Part shown: piece after piece, positions 32,977 to 45,800 of the stretch | Numbering within the stretch: the stretch's first letter is position 1 | How the letters are laid out: each line of letters starts with the position of its first letter | DNA from: Eleusine coracana subsp. coracana | Lineage: Eukaryota; Streptophyta; Magnoliopsida; Poales; Poaceae | DNA length: 64,000 nt | Assembly (NCBI GenBank): GCA_032690845.1 | Contig: CM064427.1 | Coordinates: 14,395,501-14,459,500 of the forward strand | Direction: 5' to 3' | The notes under the pieces: generated by a model | What the model was told of the DNA's origin: nothing | Databases searched by the model: none | The model's input: the letters and a program-made list of their open reading frames with translations, nothing else | Made by a program: the position numbers and the translations under genes

Positions 32977-34479
32977 GATGAATTTCGCCCTTGAGATTCG
33001 GGCTGGTCGTGGAAGAAGTCCGGAAAATCTGCTTTGAGCTGGTCTTCTTGCTCCCAAGTGGCTTCTTCTTCCGTATGATTGCTCCATTGCACTTTGTACA
33101 TACGAACTTCTTGTTCCTTGTGACTTTCTGATATTTCCAAAATCTTGACGGGATACTCTTGATAAGTAAGATCTTCGCCAATATCCAACTGTTCTATAGG
33201 CATCTGCTCCTGTGGATCTCGCAGGCACTTTCTCAATTGTGAGACACGGAAAACATCGTGCACATCTGACAGCTGTGGTGGCAGTTCCAACTGATAGGCA
33301 ACTTCACCTCTTCGCTCTATGATCTTGAATGGACCAATGTACCTTGGTGCAAGTTTTCCTCTAACCTTGAATCGACGGAGTCCTCTCATTGGAGATACTT
33401 TGAGATAGACAAAATCACCAACATCAAAGCTCAAGTCTCTTCTTCTATGATCGGCATAGCTTTTTTGTCTAGACTATGCAAGCTTCAAATGCTCTCGAAC
33501 AATATGAACTTGCCTTTCAGCATCTCAGAGAATCTCTGGTCCAAAGACTTGATTTTCACCAGTCTTATTCCAGAACAAAGGTGTTCTACACTTCCGTCCA
33601 TATAAAAACTCAAATGGTGACATCTTCAAGCTTTCCTGATAGCTGTTGTTGTAGGAGAACTCTGCATATGGCAGACATTTTTCCCAACTTTTCCTATCTT
33701 TTAGTGCACAAGCCCTCAACATATCCTTAAGAATTTAATTCACCCTTTCCGTCTGTCCAAACGTCTGGGGATGATAGGCTGAACTAAAATTCAGCCTTGT
33801 ATCCATGCACTCATGTAACTTTTCCCAAAACTTTGAGGTGAATTGAGTTCCTCTATCGGATACTATCTTCTTAGGTATTCCATGCAAGCATACTATTCTG
33901 GAAATATACAACTCTACAAGCTTGGGTCCGCTGTATGTGGTCTTGACAGGGATGAAATGAGCAACCTTGGTCAAGCGATCCACAATAACCCATATAGAAT
34001 CATAACCGACTTGTGTCCTGGGTAAACCCACAATGAAATCCATGCAAATTTCTTCCCATTTCCATTCTGGTATCTTCAATGGTTGCAAGAGTCATACAGG
34101 CCTTTAACGTTCTGCCTTGACTCGCTGACAAGTGTCACAGAGTGCAACATGTTCACCCACAGCCCTCTTTATTCCGTACCACCAGTACCGACTGTTGAGG
34201 TCATGATACATTTTGGTACTTCCTGGATGAATGGAGTAAGCTGAATCATGGGCTTCTCTTAATATCAACTCCTTGATCTCTTTGGTATCAGGCACACACA
34301 ACATTTTCTTATAGCATAAGGTTCCTTGATTATCCACTGTGAAACCTAGAGCTTTGTCCTTCTCAATGAGTTGCTTGATTTCTTGAACTTTAGCATCTTC
34401 CAGTTGTCCTTTACGAATGTCATGCTCCAGAGTTGAGTCCATATCCATTGCAATGACTTCTGTGTTGGGCACCCATCCC
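32973..34479 (-). pseudogene. D integrase with C-terminal chromodomain, broken
   Basis: Integrase inserts cDNA; the chromodomain is thought to guide it to modified histones. On minus: zinc-binding part [11 protein letters not shown] with LCDTCQ (about 34200-34110), the core with Asp in CMDFIVGLPRTQ, Asp in KIVSDRGTQFTSKFW, and Glu in FGQTERVN (33740). The GPY-type C-terminus is YIGPFKIIERRGEVAYQL. The chromodomain spans about 33140-33000 (MYKVQWSNHTEEEATWE). Stops lie near 34103, 34092, 33733 and 33523. In the catalytic-Glu motif PQT-FGQTE, F replaces the usual D or N. The chromodomain frame itself is open. Confidence 0.88.
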
Positions 34480-36196
34480 AAGTTAAGCTTCTGAAATTCT
34501 TCACAGAACTCTGGTAGCAACTCCCGTGTTGATAACATGTTGAGATAAGACCTTCTTCTCAAAGCATCCGCTACAACATTTGCTTTGCCTGGATGGTAGT
34601 TGATTCTCAAATCATAATCTTTGATGAGTTCCAACCATCCTCGCTGTCTGAGGTTCAAATCTGGCTGAGTGAATATATATTTCAAACTCTTGTGGTCTGA
34701 ATATATTTCACATCTTTTGCTAATGATATAGTGTCTCCAGATCTTGAGACCATGAACCACGGCTGCTAACTCCAAGTCATGGGTTGGATATTCTCTTCAT
34801 GCTTTCTCAATTGCCTTGAAGCATAAGCGACCACATGGCCATCTTGCATGAGCACGCATCCTAAACCTTGCTCGGAAGCATCACAATAGATTGAGAAAGG
34901 CTTCTCCATATCAGGCATGGTTAAGATAGGTGCTGTGGTAAGCCTCTTCTTCAGTTCTTGGAAGCTGGCTTCATGTTCTGGTGTCCACTTGAAATTCTTT
35001 CCTTTTTCTAGCAACTCAGTCATAGGCTTGGCTATCTTGGAAAATCCTTCGATGCATCTTCTATAGTATCCTGCCAGTCCAAGGAAACTTTTGATGTCTA
35101 TAACACTTCGAGGTGTATTCCATCTCAACACATCTTTCAACTTGCTAGGTTCCACAAACACTCCTCCTTTAGAGATAATAAGACCAAGAAATGAGACTTA
35201 CTTTAACCAGAAATCACATTTACTAAGCTTAGCATATAGCTGATTCTCCCTTAGCTCTTGCAATACCAGACGAAGATGTTCTTCATGCTCCTCTTCATTC
35301 TTGGAGAATATAAGGATATCATCAATGAAAACCACAAAAAACTTGTCCAAATACTCCATGAAAACCTTGTTCATTAGATACATGAAGTAGGCAGGAGCAT
35401 TGGTTAATCCAAATGACATAACCGAATACTCGTACAAGCCATAACGAGTGATGAAAGCGGTCTTGGGTATGTCAGTTGCCCTGATCTTCAATTGATGATA
35501 TCCCGACCGGAGATCAATATTGGAAAAAACACATGGTCCCTTAAGCTGATCAAACAAGTCATCAATCCTAGGCAAAGGATACTTGTTCTTGATAGTAACC
35601 TCATTGAGAGAACGGTAATCAACACACATCCTCTGAGTACCATCTTTCTTGGGCACAAAGACAACAGGGGCTCCCCAAGGAGATGCACTAGGACGCATAT
35701 AACCCTTATCTAACAACTCTTGGAGTTGTTCCTTAAGTTCAGCTAGCTGATTTGCAGCCATTCTATAGGGTCTCTTAAAAATAGGAGCAGTACCAGGGAC
35801 TAATTCAATAACGAACTCGATGTCATGGTCCGGTGGCATACCTGGTAATTCCTCTGGAAAAACATCGGGGAACTCATTGACAATTCTGATGTCTTCAATT
35901 GAGGTAGCATCAAGTTGATTCAACACAATGCGATTGGTTGCTCCTTTGCTAGTGATAAGTGGATCTGCCACATATTCCAATTCCTTTCCAGCACTGTCTG
36001 TAAGCTTGAATGCCTTCTTAGCACAATCAATAAGTCCCTTATGCTTACTTAGCCAATCCATGCCTAGGATCACATCAATTCCCTTAGACTCAAGGATTAT
36101 GAGATTTGCAGAAAAGTCTACCCCCCTTATATTAAGGTTCACCTTAGGACAGACATGCTTTGCATTCATCTCTCCCCCAGGGGTACTAAGAATCAT
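34480..36196 (-). pseudogene. D reverse transcriptase and RNase H, broken
   Basis: On minus: protease tail [14 protein letters not shown], then the RT linker with [18 protein letters not shown] follows with [45 protein letters not shown] and the catalytic FIDD in [12 protein letters not shown] (about 35330), open to 35198. After one stop, [18 protein letters not shown] (about 35080) and RNase [19 protein letters not shown] (about 34890). A frameshift near 34770 follows, then [20 protein letters not shown] and [10 protein letters not shown]. Only one RNase H is present, unlike A and B. Confidence 0.9.
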
Positions 36197-37423
36197 TCTA
36201 TTCTTTGAACATAAGTTGTAGATATGAATGAATGCGATGCTCCAGAATCAAATAACACAACTGCATTATTATCATTGACAAGGAACATACCCAGAACAAC
36301 ATCTGGAGCTTCCTGAGCATCCTCAATAGCCACATGATTGACATTAGCATGTGCGTGATTCTGCCTTGCTGGAGTTGGTGCAGAATTAGCATTGCGGCTT
36401 GGAGTAGAGCTTGCACCCTGAGCTGGAGTCTGATTTGGGCGTTTCTGAGGACACCTGCTAGCATAGTGTCCCATCTAACCACAGTGGAAGCAAGCACCAT
36501 TTCCACCAGTGTTCTGACCAGGAGTAGATCTCTGTGGGGGTGGCTGAGGAGTATGAGGCGTCTGAAAGTTGGGATGCTGAATCTGTCTCTGAGGAGTACT
36601 GAATCCCTGACCAGTAGGCTGAGACCTCTGCTGGCCAGTCTGCTGTCCAGGGCAGAAAGAAAGTCCAGATGATGAAGAACCCAAGCGAGGCCTAGAGCTA
36701 CTTCCCTGCTGACCCTGGCGTACCATCTTGTGCTTGCGATCAATAATTCCTCTTCTATTTTTTAGCACAAGTGCTTTGTCCACCCATATCTTGAAAGTTG
36801 GCGAAATCCCAAGCTTCCAGAGCATAAGCAAGAGCATCATTCAATCCATTGATAAAACAATATTGCTTCTTCTCATCTGTATTCACCTCATCAGGAGCGT
36901 AGCGCGAAAGCTGGGTGAAACGAGTGACATACTCACTCACAGACATAGAGCCTTGCTTCAAGTCTTGGAATTCCTTCTTCTTGAGTTTCATTACACCCAG
37001 AGGCACATGGTGTGACCAAAAACTGTTCTTGAACTCTTGCCAGTTGATGCTTTTTGGCTCTTCATGAGCCTCAACACAAGCATCCCACCAATCAGCAGAG
37101 GGACCTTCAAGCTGGTTAGAAGCAAAAAGAACCTTCTCTCGATTGTTGCACTACACCACCTGTAATTTCTTCTCAATGGTCTTCAGCCAATCATCAGCAT
37201 CCATAGGCTCCATAGAATGAGAGAAAGTGGGTGGCTTGGTCCTCTAGAATTCTCCAAGCTTGTCTCTAGGTGGTGGAGGTGGCTGATTATGACCCTGTTG
37301 CGTTTGCATAATGTTCTGCTGCATAGTGTGAAGAAGCTGAGTCTGCATAAAAAGAATCTGCTCCATAGTTGGAGGAGGAGGTGGTGGTGGCGGATCCTCA
37401 TTGTTGCGCCTAGTGTTCACCAT
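36193..37423 (-). pseudogene. D gag and protease, broken
   Basis: ATG at 37423 (minus), MVNTRRNNEDPPPPPPPP. Capsid region: SADWWDACVEAHEEPKSINW, VMKLKKKEFQDLKQGSMSVS and EYVTRFTQLSRYAPDEV. A Gln/Pro/Ser-rich linker precedes the zinc knuckle CFHCG-x-MGHYASRC (36480-36460), where one codon is a stop. The protease active site is [14 protein letters not shown] (about 36250). Stops lie near 37247 and 37154, and frameshifts near 36780 and 36200. The CCHC knuckle and DSGA loop are typical of chromoviruses. Confidence 0.87.
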
Positions 37424-37841
37424 CTGATGAGAATTCTGATAAGATCAAAAAAGAGTTGGATGGATTGGAATATGATAGATTTCCCAATATATACCCAAGT
37501 CTTAAGTTTAAAAAAATAAATAATAATTTTTGAAAAATAAATCTTTCACTCAAGCAAAGAGCCAAATCAAGCATGGTACACCACACCAAAACATAGCAGA
37601 TAGGCTCGATAGAGCTAAACGAAACTAACGAGCTTATAACTTTGCATGGGAAGACTTAGGAACTAGATCTTACCATCTATCAAATTTTTGAAAAGACGAG
37701 TACTAGAAAAATGAAGATTTGAAGGAAAGACAAGGAAACAAATAGAGGGGATAAGTAAGAAAGAGATTATAGTTTATATCAAAATAGTTTTGTTAAAAAC
37801 CTTATAATGGCCATTTCTAACTAGGCTTGCGTCCTATGGTC
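37424..37841. other. D leader between PBS and gag
   Basis: About 420 bp of A-rich DNA on the + strand without a convincing ORF; the untranslated leader of D. Confidence 0.65.
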
Positions 37842-37859
37842 GACATGGCTCTGATACCA
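37842..37859 (-). other. D primer-binding site (initiator-Met type)
   Basis: TGGTATCAGAGCCATGTC on minus, three bases inside the 5' LTR border. TGGTATCAGAGC is the common plant initiator-Met tRNA site. Confidence 0.85.
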
Positions 37860-37862
37860 CTC

Positions 37863-38380
37863 TGTCACACCCGGTTTTAAGGCCAAAACCGAATGCTTCT
37901 GTATACGTGCCCAGGATCAAGTTTTCACGCATACAGGACAAAAGTGAAATAACAATAAAACCAATGTCATTATTATTATTATATCATACCGTTATTACAT
38001 AGTCTGGATTATATCAAGAAGATAAAAGAAACAGCGGAAGACACCATAACGCCACAGGCAGTCAACCGGGGGTCGCACTCCTAGTTGAAGTAGTCCTCGT
38101 CGGCGTAGTCCATCTCGCCAGCGTCCTCTGAGCAGCAGTAATATAGCAACAACAATAGAGAAAACTATAACGCGTGAGTACATAAAGTACTCAGCAAGTG
38201 CGGGAAAGTTATGACATGCAGGCTAAACCAATAATAGGCTTGACACAGGTTTACTGCACTACGCATCCTAAGACTCAAGTATACAAGCATCCTATTTACT
38301 AAGTGAAAGTAGCCCCACAGGTTAACCACCTGTTCAACACTATCGGTTGCCCACCAATAGCAAGTCTATGAGTTACCCAC
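37863..38380 (-). mobile_element. D 5' LTR, left fragment (3' end of the LTR)
   Basis: It starts (on +) TGTCACACCCGG next to the PBS and is collinear with 29518-30035 of the other LTR until the CCCAC target (38376-38380), where the array begins. Confidence 0.92.
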
Positions 38381-39303
38381 TGATGAGGACATCACTCCTA
38401 TGGATACACACAACACTCCTTCAAATCTGGACTTGCAAGGTCCAATGACTAGAGCTCGTGCACGACAACTAAATTTAGAGGTGAGCTCGTTCTTACGTTC
38501 TTCGCTATATGTTACTTTTGAGAATGGTTTACTACCTAATGATTATTTTATGATTAGAAACCATAGAGAGGACCAGGAGATGATGGGAGAAGGAGTTGGG
38601 AACGTGGAGGACCAGCAAGGGCTTGGAAGCCAAAGTGGAGGCCCAATCAAAACCGACTTCGAGTCTGTTTCGGGGCCCAGGACCAGTTTGTACTAAAACG
38701 GTCACCCAGGACGCATACGGACTCGGATTTGGACGTTCTACATATGCACGGAAAGATAAGGAGAAGACCTTTCCAATGCCGCTGGCCTCATGTCAAAATT
38801 CATCCGGAGTCATCGGGAATCGTCAAAACAAGAGAGAGTCCAGAATCTATGTCGGTGTTGCGTCGCCTATTTTTGGCCTTTGGGCTTTGTATCTAGTTGA
38901 GCCCAATTAGAGGCGCGTCCAGAGGGTCTTGCACGACCCTAGGGTCTTTATATACAGCCGCCGCCGCACCATTAGGGTTCGGGTTTTGCTTAGATCAATT
39001 CTGTTCATAAACAGTTTCGCCGTTCATCGGTTTGTGAGACCCCAACTTTGAGAGTTTAATCATACATCTGTAATTGTGTTGCATTCTTCGTTGTTCTGGC
39101 TTGTGTTCTTGATTCGCAGGCATGGATTAGCCTTCTCGGCGAGGTCAATCGTCTTTGGACGGTTGATAACCAGAGGAGACGTCGTGCTGCGATTGCGGGG
39201 TTTAGAACGTGTTGTTCTGAAGCCGGATCTATTTGTGTGTCGCCTCCGACCAAATCAACTTACCAAGAACCTTTCGGAAGATCGGGAACCCTTGTTCACA
39301 TCA
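38381..39303 (+). mobile_element. Complete LTR at the left end of the array
   Basis: TGATGAGGACATCACTCC to CTTGTTCACATCA, 923 bp, the same length as the solo LTR at 15212. It is the only place in the array where the first 333 bp of the LTR are found. TATA box TTTATATACAG at 38947, telo-box-like TTAGGGTT at 38972. Confidence 0.92.
38947..38956 (+). promoter_or_regulatory. Array LTR TATA box (first of 13)
   Basis: TTTATATACA after GACCCTAGGGTC, about 235 bp after each CATACGG mark. It is repeated in every unit (for example near 40097, 43539, 48135 and 52707) and changed to TTTATGTACA in the unit at about 51560. Confidence 0.65.
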
Positions 39304-39318
39304 AGTGGTAATCAGAGC
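39304..39318 (+). other. Array primer-binding site (first of 12)
   Basis: AGTGGTAATCAGAGC directly after the LTR end; initiator-Met-like with one extra A. It recurs in every leader, with point changes in the second (AATGG) and eleventh (AGTAG). Confidence 0.65.
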
Positions 39319-39861
39319 TTCAGGTGCACCGTCAGGTTCATACTACCCTTTAGTTTTGTTTTCGTGTTCTTCCTATCGTCCACTGAAAATACCAAAAAAA
39401 AAAATTTCCCCCGCCCATAACCACGTGTTTAGCCTTTGCATATTTCAATTTCAGAGTCCGTAGTGTTGAGTTTGTGCCCTAGTTCTTGTTTAGTCGCTGG
39501 TTTAGTTTGTGTTTTTGTCGTCAGTAGTGTTTTCCCTTGCAACCCTAGCCGCCATCCCCTTCACCATCCTCGGTTTTGTCGGCTTTGTGTGCTAGGGTTG
39601 ATTGATCAACACAGCCACCCTAATCCCACCCTAAACCCACCCTCACCACCTCGGACCAATTTTCATAAATTCCACTTTCCGCTGCATCCACCTCGCCAAA
39701 AAAACTCCCTACCCGACCCCAAGCCTGACTCGGATTTCACTCAAACCCCCGGGTTCTTCAAAACCGATTCCGACACCCCTTCGGTAAAACAGCCATAACT
39801 TTTCGCTCGGTTGTCCATTTTGGCTGAAATTTTTACAGGAGATTCTAGACGAGAAGTTGAG
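39304..39861 (+). repeat. First leader segment of the array
   Basis: 558 bp from the PBS to the joint. It contains an A-run of variable length (8 to 12) followed by TTCCCC, a CT/CC-rich stretch with ACCCTAAACCCA (39628-39639) and the end GACGAGAAGTTGAG, which then joins LTR at CATACGG. The 120-residue frame seen in most leaders tracks the repeat and is not treated as a gene. Confidence 0.85.
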
Positions 39862-42800
39862 CATACGGACTCGGATTTGGACGTTCTACATATGCACGGA
39901 AAGATAAGGAGAAGACCTTTCCAATGCCGCCGGCCTCATGTCAAAATTCATCCGGAGTCATTGGGAATCGTCAAAACAAGAGAGAGTCTAGAATCTGTGT
40001 CGGTGCTGCGTCGTCTATTTTTGGCCTTTGGGCTTTGTATCTAGTTGAGCCCAATTAGAGGCGCGTCCAGAGGGTCTTGCACGACCCTAGGGTCTTTATA
40101 TACAGCCGCCGCCGCACCATTAGGGTTCGGGTTTTGCTTAGATCAATTCTGTTCATAAACAGTTTCGCCGTTCATCGGTTTGTGAGACCCCAACTTTGAG
40201 AGTTTAATCATACATCTGCAATTGTGTTGCATTCTTCGTTGTTCTTGCTTGTGTTCTTGATTCGCAGGTAGGGATTAGCCTTCTCGGCGAGGTCAATCGT
40301 CTTTGGACGGTTGATAACCAGAGGAGACGTCGTGCTGCGATTGCGGGGTTTAGAACGTGTTGTTCTGAAGCCGGATCTATTTGTATGTCGCCTCCGACCA
40401 AATCAACTTACCAAGAACCTTTCGGAAGATCGGGAACCCTTGTTCACATCAAATGGTAATCAGAGCTTCAGGTGCACCGTCAGGTTCATACTACCCTTTA
40501 GTTTTGTTTTCGTGTTCTTCCTATCGTCCACTGAAAATACCAAAAAAAAATTTCCCCCGCCCATAACCACATGTTTAGCCTTTGCATATTTCAATTTCAG
40601 AGTCCGTAGTGTTGAGTTTGTGCCCTAGTTCTTGTTTAGTCGCTGGTTTAGTTTGTGTTTTTGTCGTCAGTAGTGTTTTCCCTTGCAACTCTAGCCGTCA
40701 TCCCCTTCACCATCCTCGGTTTTGTCGGCTTTGTGTGCTAGGGTTGATTGATCAACACGGCCACCCTAATCCCACCCTAAACCCACCCTCACCACCTCGG
40801 ACCAATTTTCATAAATTCCACTTCCCGCTGCATCCACCTCGCCAAAAAAACTCCCTACCCGACCCCAAGCCCGACTCGGATTTCACTCAAACCCCCGGGT
40901 TCTTCAAAACCGATTCCGACACCCCTTCGGTAAAACAGCCATAACTTTTCGCTCGGTTGTCCATTTTGGCTGAAATTTTTACAGGAGATTCTAGACGAGA
41001 AGTTGAGCATACGGACTCGGATTTGGACGTTCTACATATGCACGGAAAGATAAGGAGAAGACCTTTCCAATGCCGCCGGCCTCATGTCACAATTCATCCG
41101 GAGTCATCGGGAATCGTCAAAACAAGAGAGAGTCCAGAATCTGTGTCGGTGCTGCGTCGCCTATTTTTGGCCTTTGGGCTTTGTATCTAGTTGAGCCCAA
41201 TTAGAGGCGCGTCCAGAGGGTCTTGCACGACCCTAGGGTCTTTATATACAGCCGCCGCCGCACCATTAGGGTTCGGGTTTTGCTTAGATCAATTCTGTTC
41301 ATAAACAGTTTCGCCGTTCATCGGTTTGTGAGACCCCAACTTTGAGAGTTTAATCATACATCTGTAATTGTGTTGCATTCTTCGTTGTTCTTGCCTTGTG
41401 TTCTTGATTCGCAGGCAGGGATTAGCCTTCTCGGCGAGGTCAATCGTCTTTGGACGGTTGATAACCAGAGGAGACGTCGTGCTGCGATTGCGGGGTTTAG
41501 AACGTGTTGTTCTGAAGCCGGATCGATTTGTGTGTCGCCTCCGACCAAATCAACTTACCAAGAACCTTTCGGAAGATCGGGAACCCTTGTTCACATCAAG
41601 TGGTAATCAGAGCTTCAGGTGCACAGTCAGGTTCATACTACCCTTTAGTTTTGTTTTCGTGTTCTTCCTATCGTCCACTGAAAATACCAAAAAAAAAATT
41701 TCCCTCGCCCATAACCACAGTGTTTAGCCTTTGCATATTTCAATTTCAGAGTCCGTAGTGTTGAGTTTGTGCCCTAGTTCTTGTTTAGTCGCTGGTTTAG
41801 TTTGTGTTTTTGTCGTCAGTAGTGTTTTCCCTTGCAACTCTAGCCGTCATCCCCTTCACCATCCTCGGTTTTGTCGGCTTTGTGTGCTAGGGTTGATTGA
41901 TCAACACGGCCACCCTAATCCCACCCTAAACCCACCCTCACCACCTCGGACCAATTTTCATAAATTCCACTTCCCGCTGCATCCACCTCGCCAAAAAAAC
42001 TCCCTACCCGACCCCAAGCCCGACTCGGATTTCACTCAAACCCCCGGGTTCTTCAAAACCGATTCCGACACCCCTTCGGTAAAACAGCCATAACTTTTCG
42101 CTCGGTTGTCCATTTTGGCTGAAATTTTTACAGGAGATTCTAGACGAGAAGTTGAGCATACGGACTCGGATTTGGACGTTCTACATATGCACGGAAAGAT
42201 AAGGAGAAGACCTTTCCAATGCCGCCGGCCTCATGTCACAATTCTTCCGGAGTCATCGGGAATCGTCAAAACAAGAGAGAGTCCAGAATCTGTGTCGGTG
42301 CTGCGTCGCCTATTTTTGGCCTTTGGGCTTTGTATCTAGTTGAGCCCAATTAGAGGCGCGTCCAGAGGGTCTTGCACGACCCTAGGGTCTTTATATACAG
42401 CCGCCGCCGCACCATTAGGGTTCGGGTTTTGCTTAGATCAATTCTGTTCATAAACAGTTTCGCCGTTCATCGGTTTGTGAGACCCCAACTTTGAGAGTTT
42501 AATCATACATCTGTAATTGTGTTGCATTCTTCGTTGTTCTTGCTTGTGTTCTTGATTCGCAGGCAGGGATTAGCCTTCTCGGCGAGGTCAATCGTCTTTG
42601 GACGGTTGATAACCAGAGGAGACGTCGTGCTGCGATTGCGGGGTTTAGAACGTGTTGTTCTGAAGCCGGATCGATTTGTGTGTCGCCTCCGACCAAATCA
42701 ACTTACCAAGAACCTTTCGGAAGATCGGGAACCCTTGTTCACATCAAGTGGTAATCAGAGCTTCAGGTGCACCGTCAGGTTCATACTACCCTTTAGTTTT

Positions 42801-45800
42801 GTTTTCGTGTTCTTCCTATCGTCCACTGAAAATACCAAAAAAAAAAATTTCCCCCGCCCATAACCACGTGTTTAGCCTTTGCATATTTCAATTTCAGAGT
42901 CCGTAGTGTTGAGTTTGTGCCCTAGTTCTTGTTTAGTCGCTGGTTTAGTTTGTGTTTTTGTCGTCAGTAGTGTTTTCCCTTGCAACCCTAGCCGCCATCC
43001 CCTTCACCATCCTCGGTTTTGTCGGCTTTGTGTGCTAGGGTTGATTGATCAACACGGCCACCCTAATCCCACCCTAAACCCACCCTCACCACCTCGGACC
43101 AATTTTCATAAATTCCACTTTCCGCTGCATCCACCTCGCCAAAAAAACTCCCTACCCGACCCCAAGCCCGACTCGGATTTCACTCAAACCCCCGGGTTCT
43201 TCAAAACCGATTCCGACACCCCTTCGGTAAAACAGCCATAACTTTTCGCTCGGTTGTCCATTTTGGCTGAAATTTTTACAGGAGATTCTAGACGAGAAGT
43301 TGAGCATACGGACTCGGATTTGGACGTTCTACATATGCACGGAAAGATAAGGAGAAGACCTTTCCAATGCCGCCGGCCTCATGTCAAAATTCATCCGGAG
43401 TCATCGGGAATCGTCAAAACAAGAGAGAGTCCAGAATCTGTGTCGGTGCTGCGTCGCCTATTTTTGGCCTTTGGGCTTTGTATCTAGTTGAGCCCAATTA
43501 GAGGCGCGTCCAGAGGGTCTTGCACGACCCTAGGGTCTTTATATACAGCCGCCGCCGCACCATTAGGGTTCGGGTTTTGCTTAGATCAATTCTGTTCATA
43601 AACAGTTTCGCCGTTCATCGGTTTGTGAGACCCCAACTTCGAGAGTTTAATCATACATCTGCAATTGTGTTGCATTCTTCGTTGTTCTTGCTTGTGTTCT
43701 TGATTCGCAGGCAGGGATTAGCCTTCTCGGCGAGGTCAATCGTCTTTGGACGGTTGATAACCAGAGGAGACGTCGTGCTGCGATTGCGGGGTTTAGAACG
43801 TGTTGTTCTGAAGCCGGATCGATTTGTGTGTCGCCTCCGACCAAATCAACTTACCAAGAACCTTTCGGAAGATCGGGAACCCTTGTTCACATCAAGTGGT
43901 AATCAGAGCTTCAGGTGCACCGTCAGGTTCATACTACCCTTTAGTTTTGTTTTCGTGTTCTTCCTATCGTCCACTGAAAATACCAAAAAAAAAATTTCCC
44001 CCGCCCATAACCACGTGTTTAGCCTTTGCATATTTCAATTTCAGAGTCCGTAGTGTTGAGTTTGTGCCCTAGTTCTTGTTTAGTCGCTGGTTTAGTTTGT
44101 GTTTTTGTCGTCAGTAGTGTTTTCCCTTGCAACCCTAGCCGCCATCCCCTTCACCATCCTCGGTTTTGTCGGCTTTGTGTGCTAGGGTTGATTGATCAAC
44201 ACGGCCACCCTAATCCCACCCTAAACCCACCCTCACCACCTCGGACCAATTTTCATAAATTCCACTTTCCCGCTGCATCCACCTCGCCAAAAAAACTCCC
44301 TACCCGACCCCAAGCCCGACTCGGATTTCACTCAAACCCCCGGGTTCTTCAAAACCGATTCCGACACCCCTTCGGTAAAACAGCCATAACTTTTCGCTCG
44401 GTTGTCCATTTTGGCTGAAATTTTTACAGGAGATTCTAGACGAGAAGTTGAGCATACGGACTCGGATTTGGACGTTCTACATATGCACGGAAAGATAAGG
44501 AGAAGACCTTTCCAATGCCGCCGGCCTCATGTCAAAATTCATCCGGAGTCATCGGGAATCGTCAAAACAAGAGAGAGTCCAGAATCTGTGTCGGTGCTGC
44601 GTCGCCTATTTTTGGCCTTTGGGCTTTGTATCTAGTTGAGCCCAATTAGAGGCGCGTCCAGAGGGTCTTGCACGACCCTAGGGTCTTTATATACAGCCGC
44701 CGCCGCACCATTAGGGTTCGGGTTTTGCTTAGATCAATTCTGTTCATAAACAGTTTCGCCGTTCATCGGTTTGTGAGACCCCAACTTCGAGAGTTTAATC
44801 ATACATCTGCAATTGTGTTGCATTCTTCGTTGTTCTTGCTTGTGTTCTTGATTCGCAGGCAGGGATTAGCCTTCTCGGCGAGGTCAATCGTCTTTGGACG
44901 GTTGATAACCAGAGGAGACGTCGTGCTGCGATTGCGGGGTTTAGAACGTGTTGTTCTGAAGCCGGATCGATTTGTGTGTCGCCTCCGACCAAATCAACTT
45001 ACCAAGAACCTTTTGGAAGATCGGGAACCCTTGTTCACATCAAGTGGTAATCAGAGCTTCAGGTGCACCGTCAGGTTCATACTACCCTTTAGTTTTGTTT
45101 TCGTGTTCTTCCTATCGTCCACTGAAAATACCAAAAAAAAAAATTTCCCCCGCCCATAACCACGTGTTTAGCCTTTGCATATTTCAATTTCAGAGTCCGT
45201 AGTGTTGAGTTTGTGCCCTAGTTCTTGTTTAGTCGCTGGTTTAGTTTGTGTTTTTGTCGTCAGTAGTGTTTTCCCTTGCAACCCTAGCCGCCATCCCCTT
45301 CACCATCCTCGGTTTTGTCGGCTTTGTGTGCTAGGGTTGATTGATCAACACGGCCACCCTAATCCCACCCTAAACCCACCCTCACCACCTCGGACCAATT
45401 TTCATAAATTCCACTTTCCGCTGCATCCACCTCGCCAAAAAAACTCCCTACCCGACCCCAAGCCCGACTCGGATTTCACTCAAACCCCCGGGTTCTTCAA
45501 AACCGATTCCGACACCCCTTCGGTAAAACAGCCATAACTTTTCGCTCGGTTGTCCATTTTGGCTGAAATTTTTACAGGAGATTCTAGACGAGAAGTTGAG
45601 CATACGGACTCGGATTTGGACGTTCTACATATGCACGGAAAGATAAGGAGAAGACCTTTCCAATGCCGCCGGCCTCATGTCAAAATTCATCCGGAGTCAT
45701 CGGGAATCGTCAAAACAAGAGAGAGTCCAGAATCTGTGTCGGTGCTTGCGTCGCCTATTTTTGGCCTTTGGGCTTTGTATCTAGTTGAGCCCAATTAGAG

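Noticed and set aside
39601..39650. Telomere or subtelomere because of CCCTAAACCC
   Set aside because: Only single isolated telo-box-like words, never tandem telomeric repeats.
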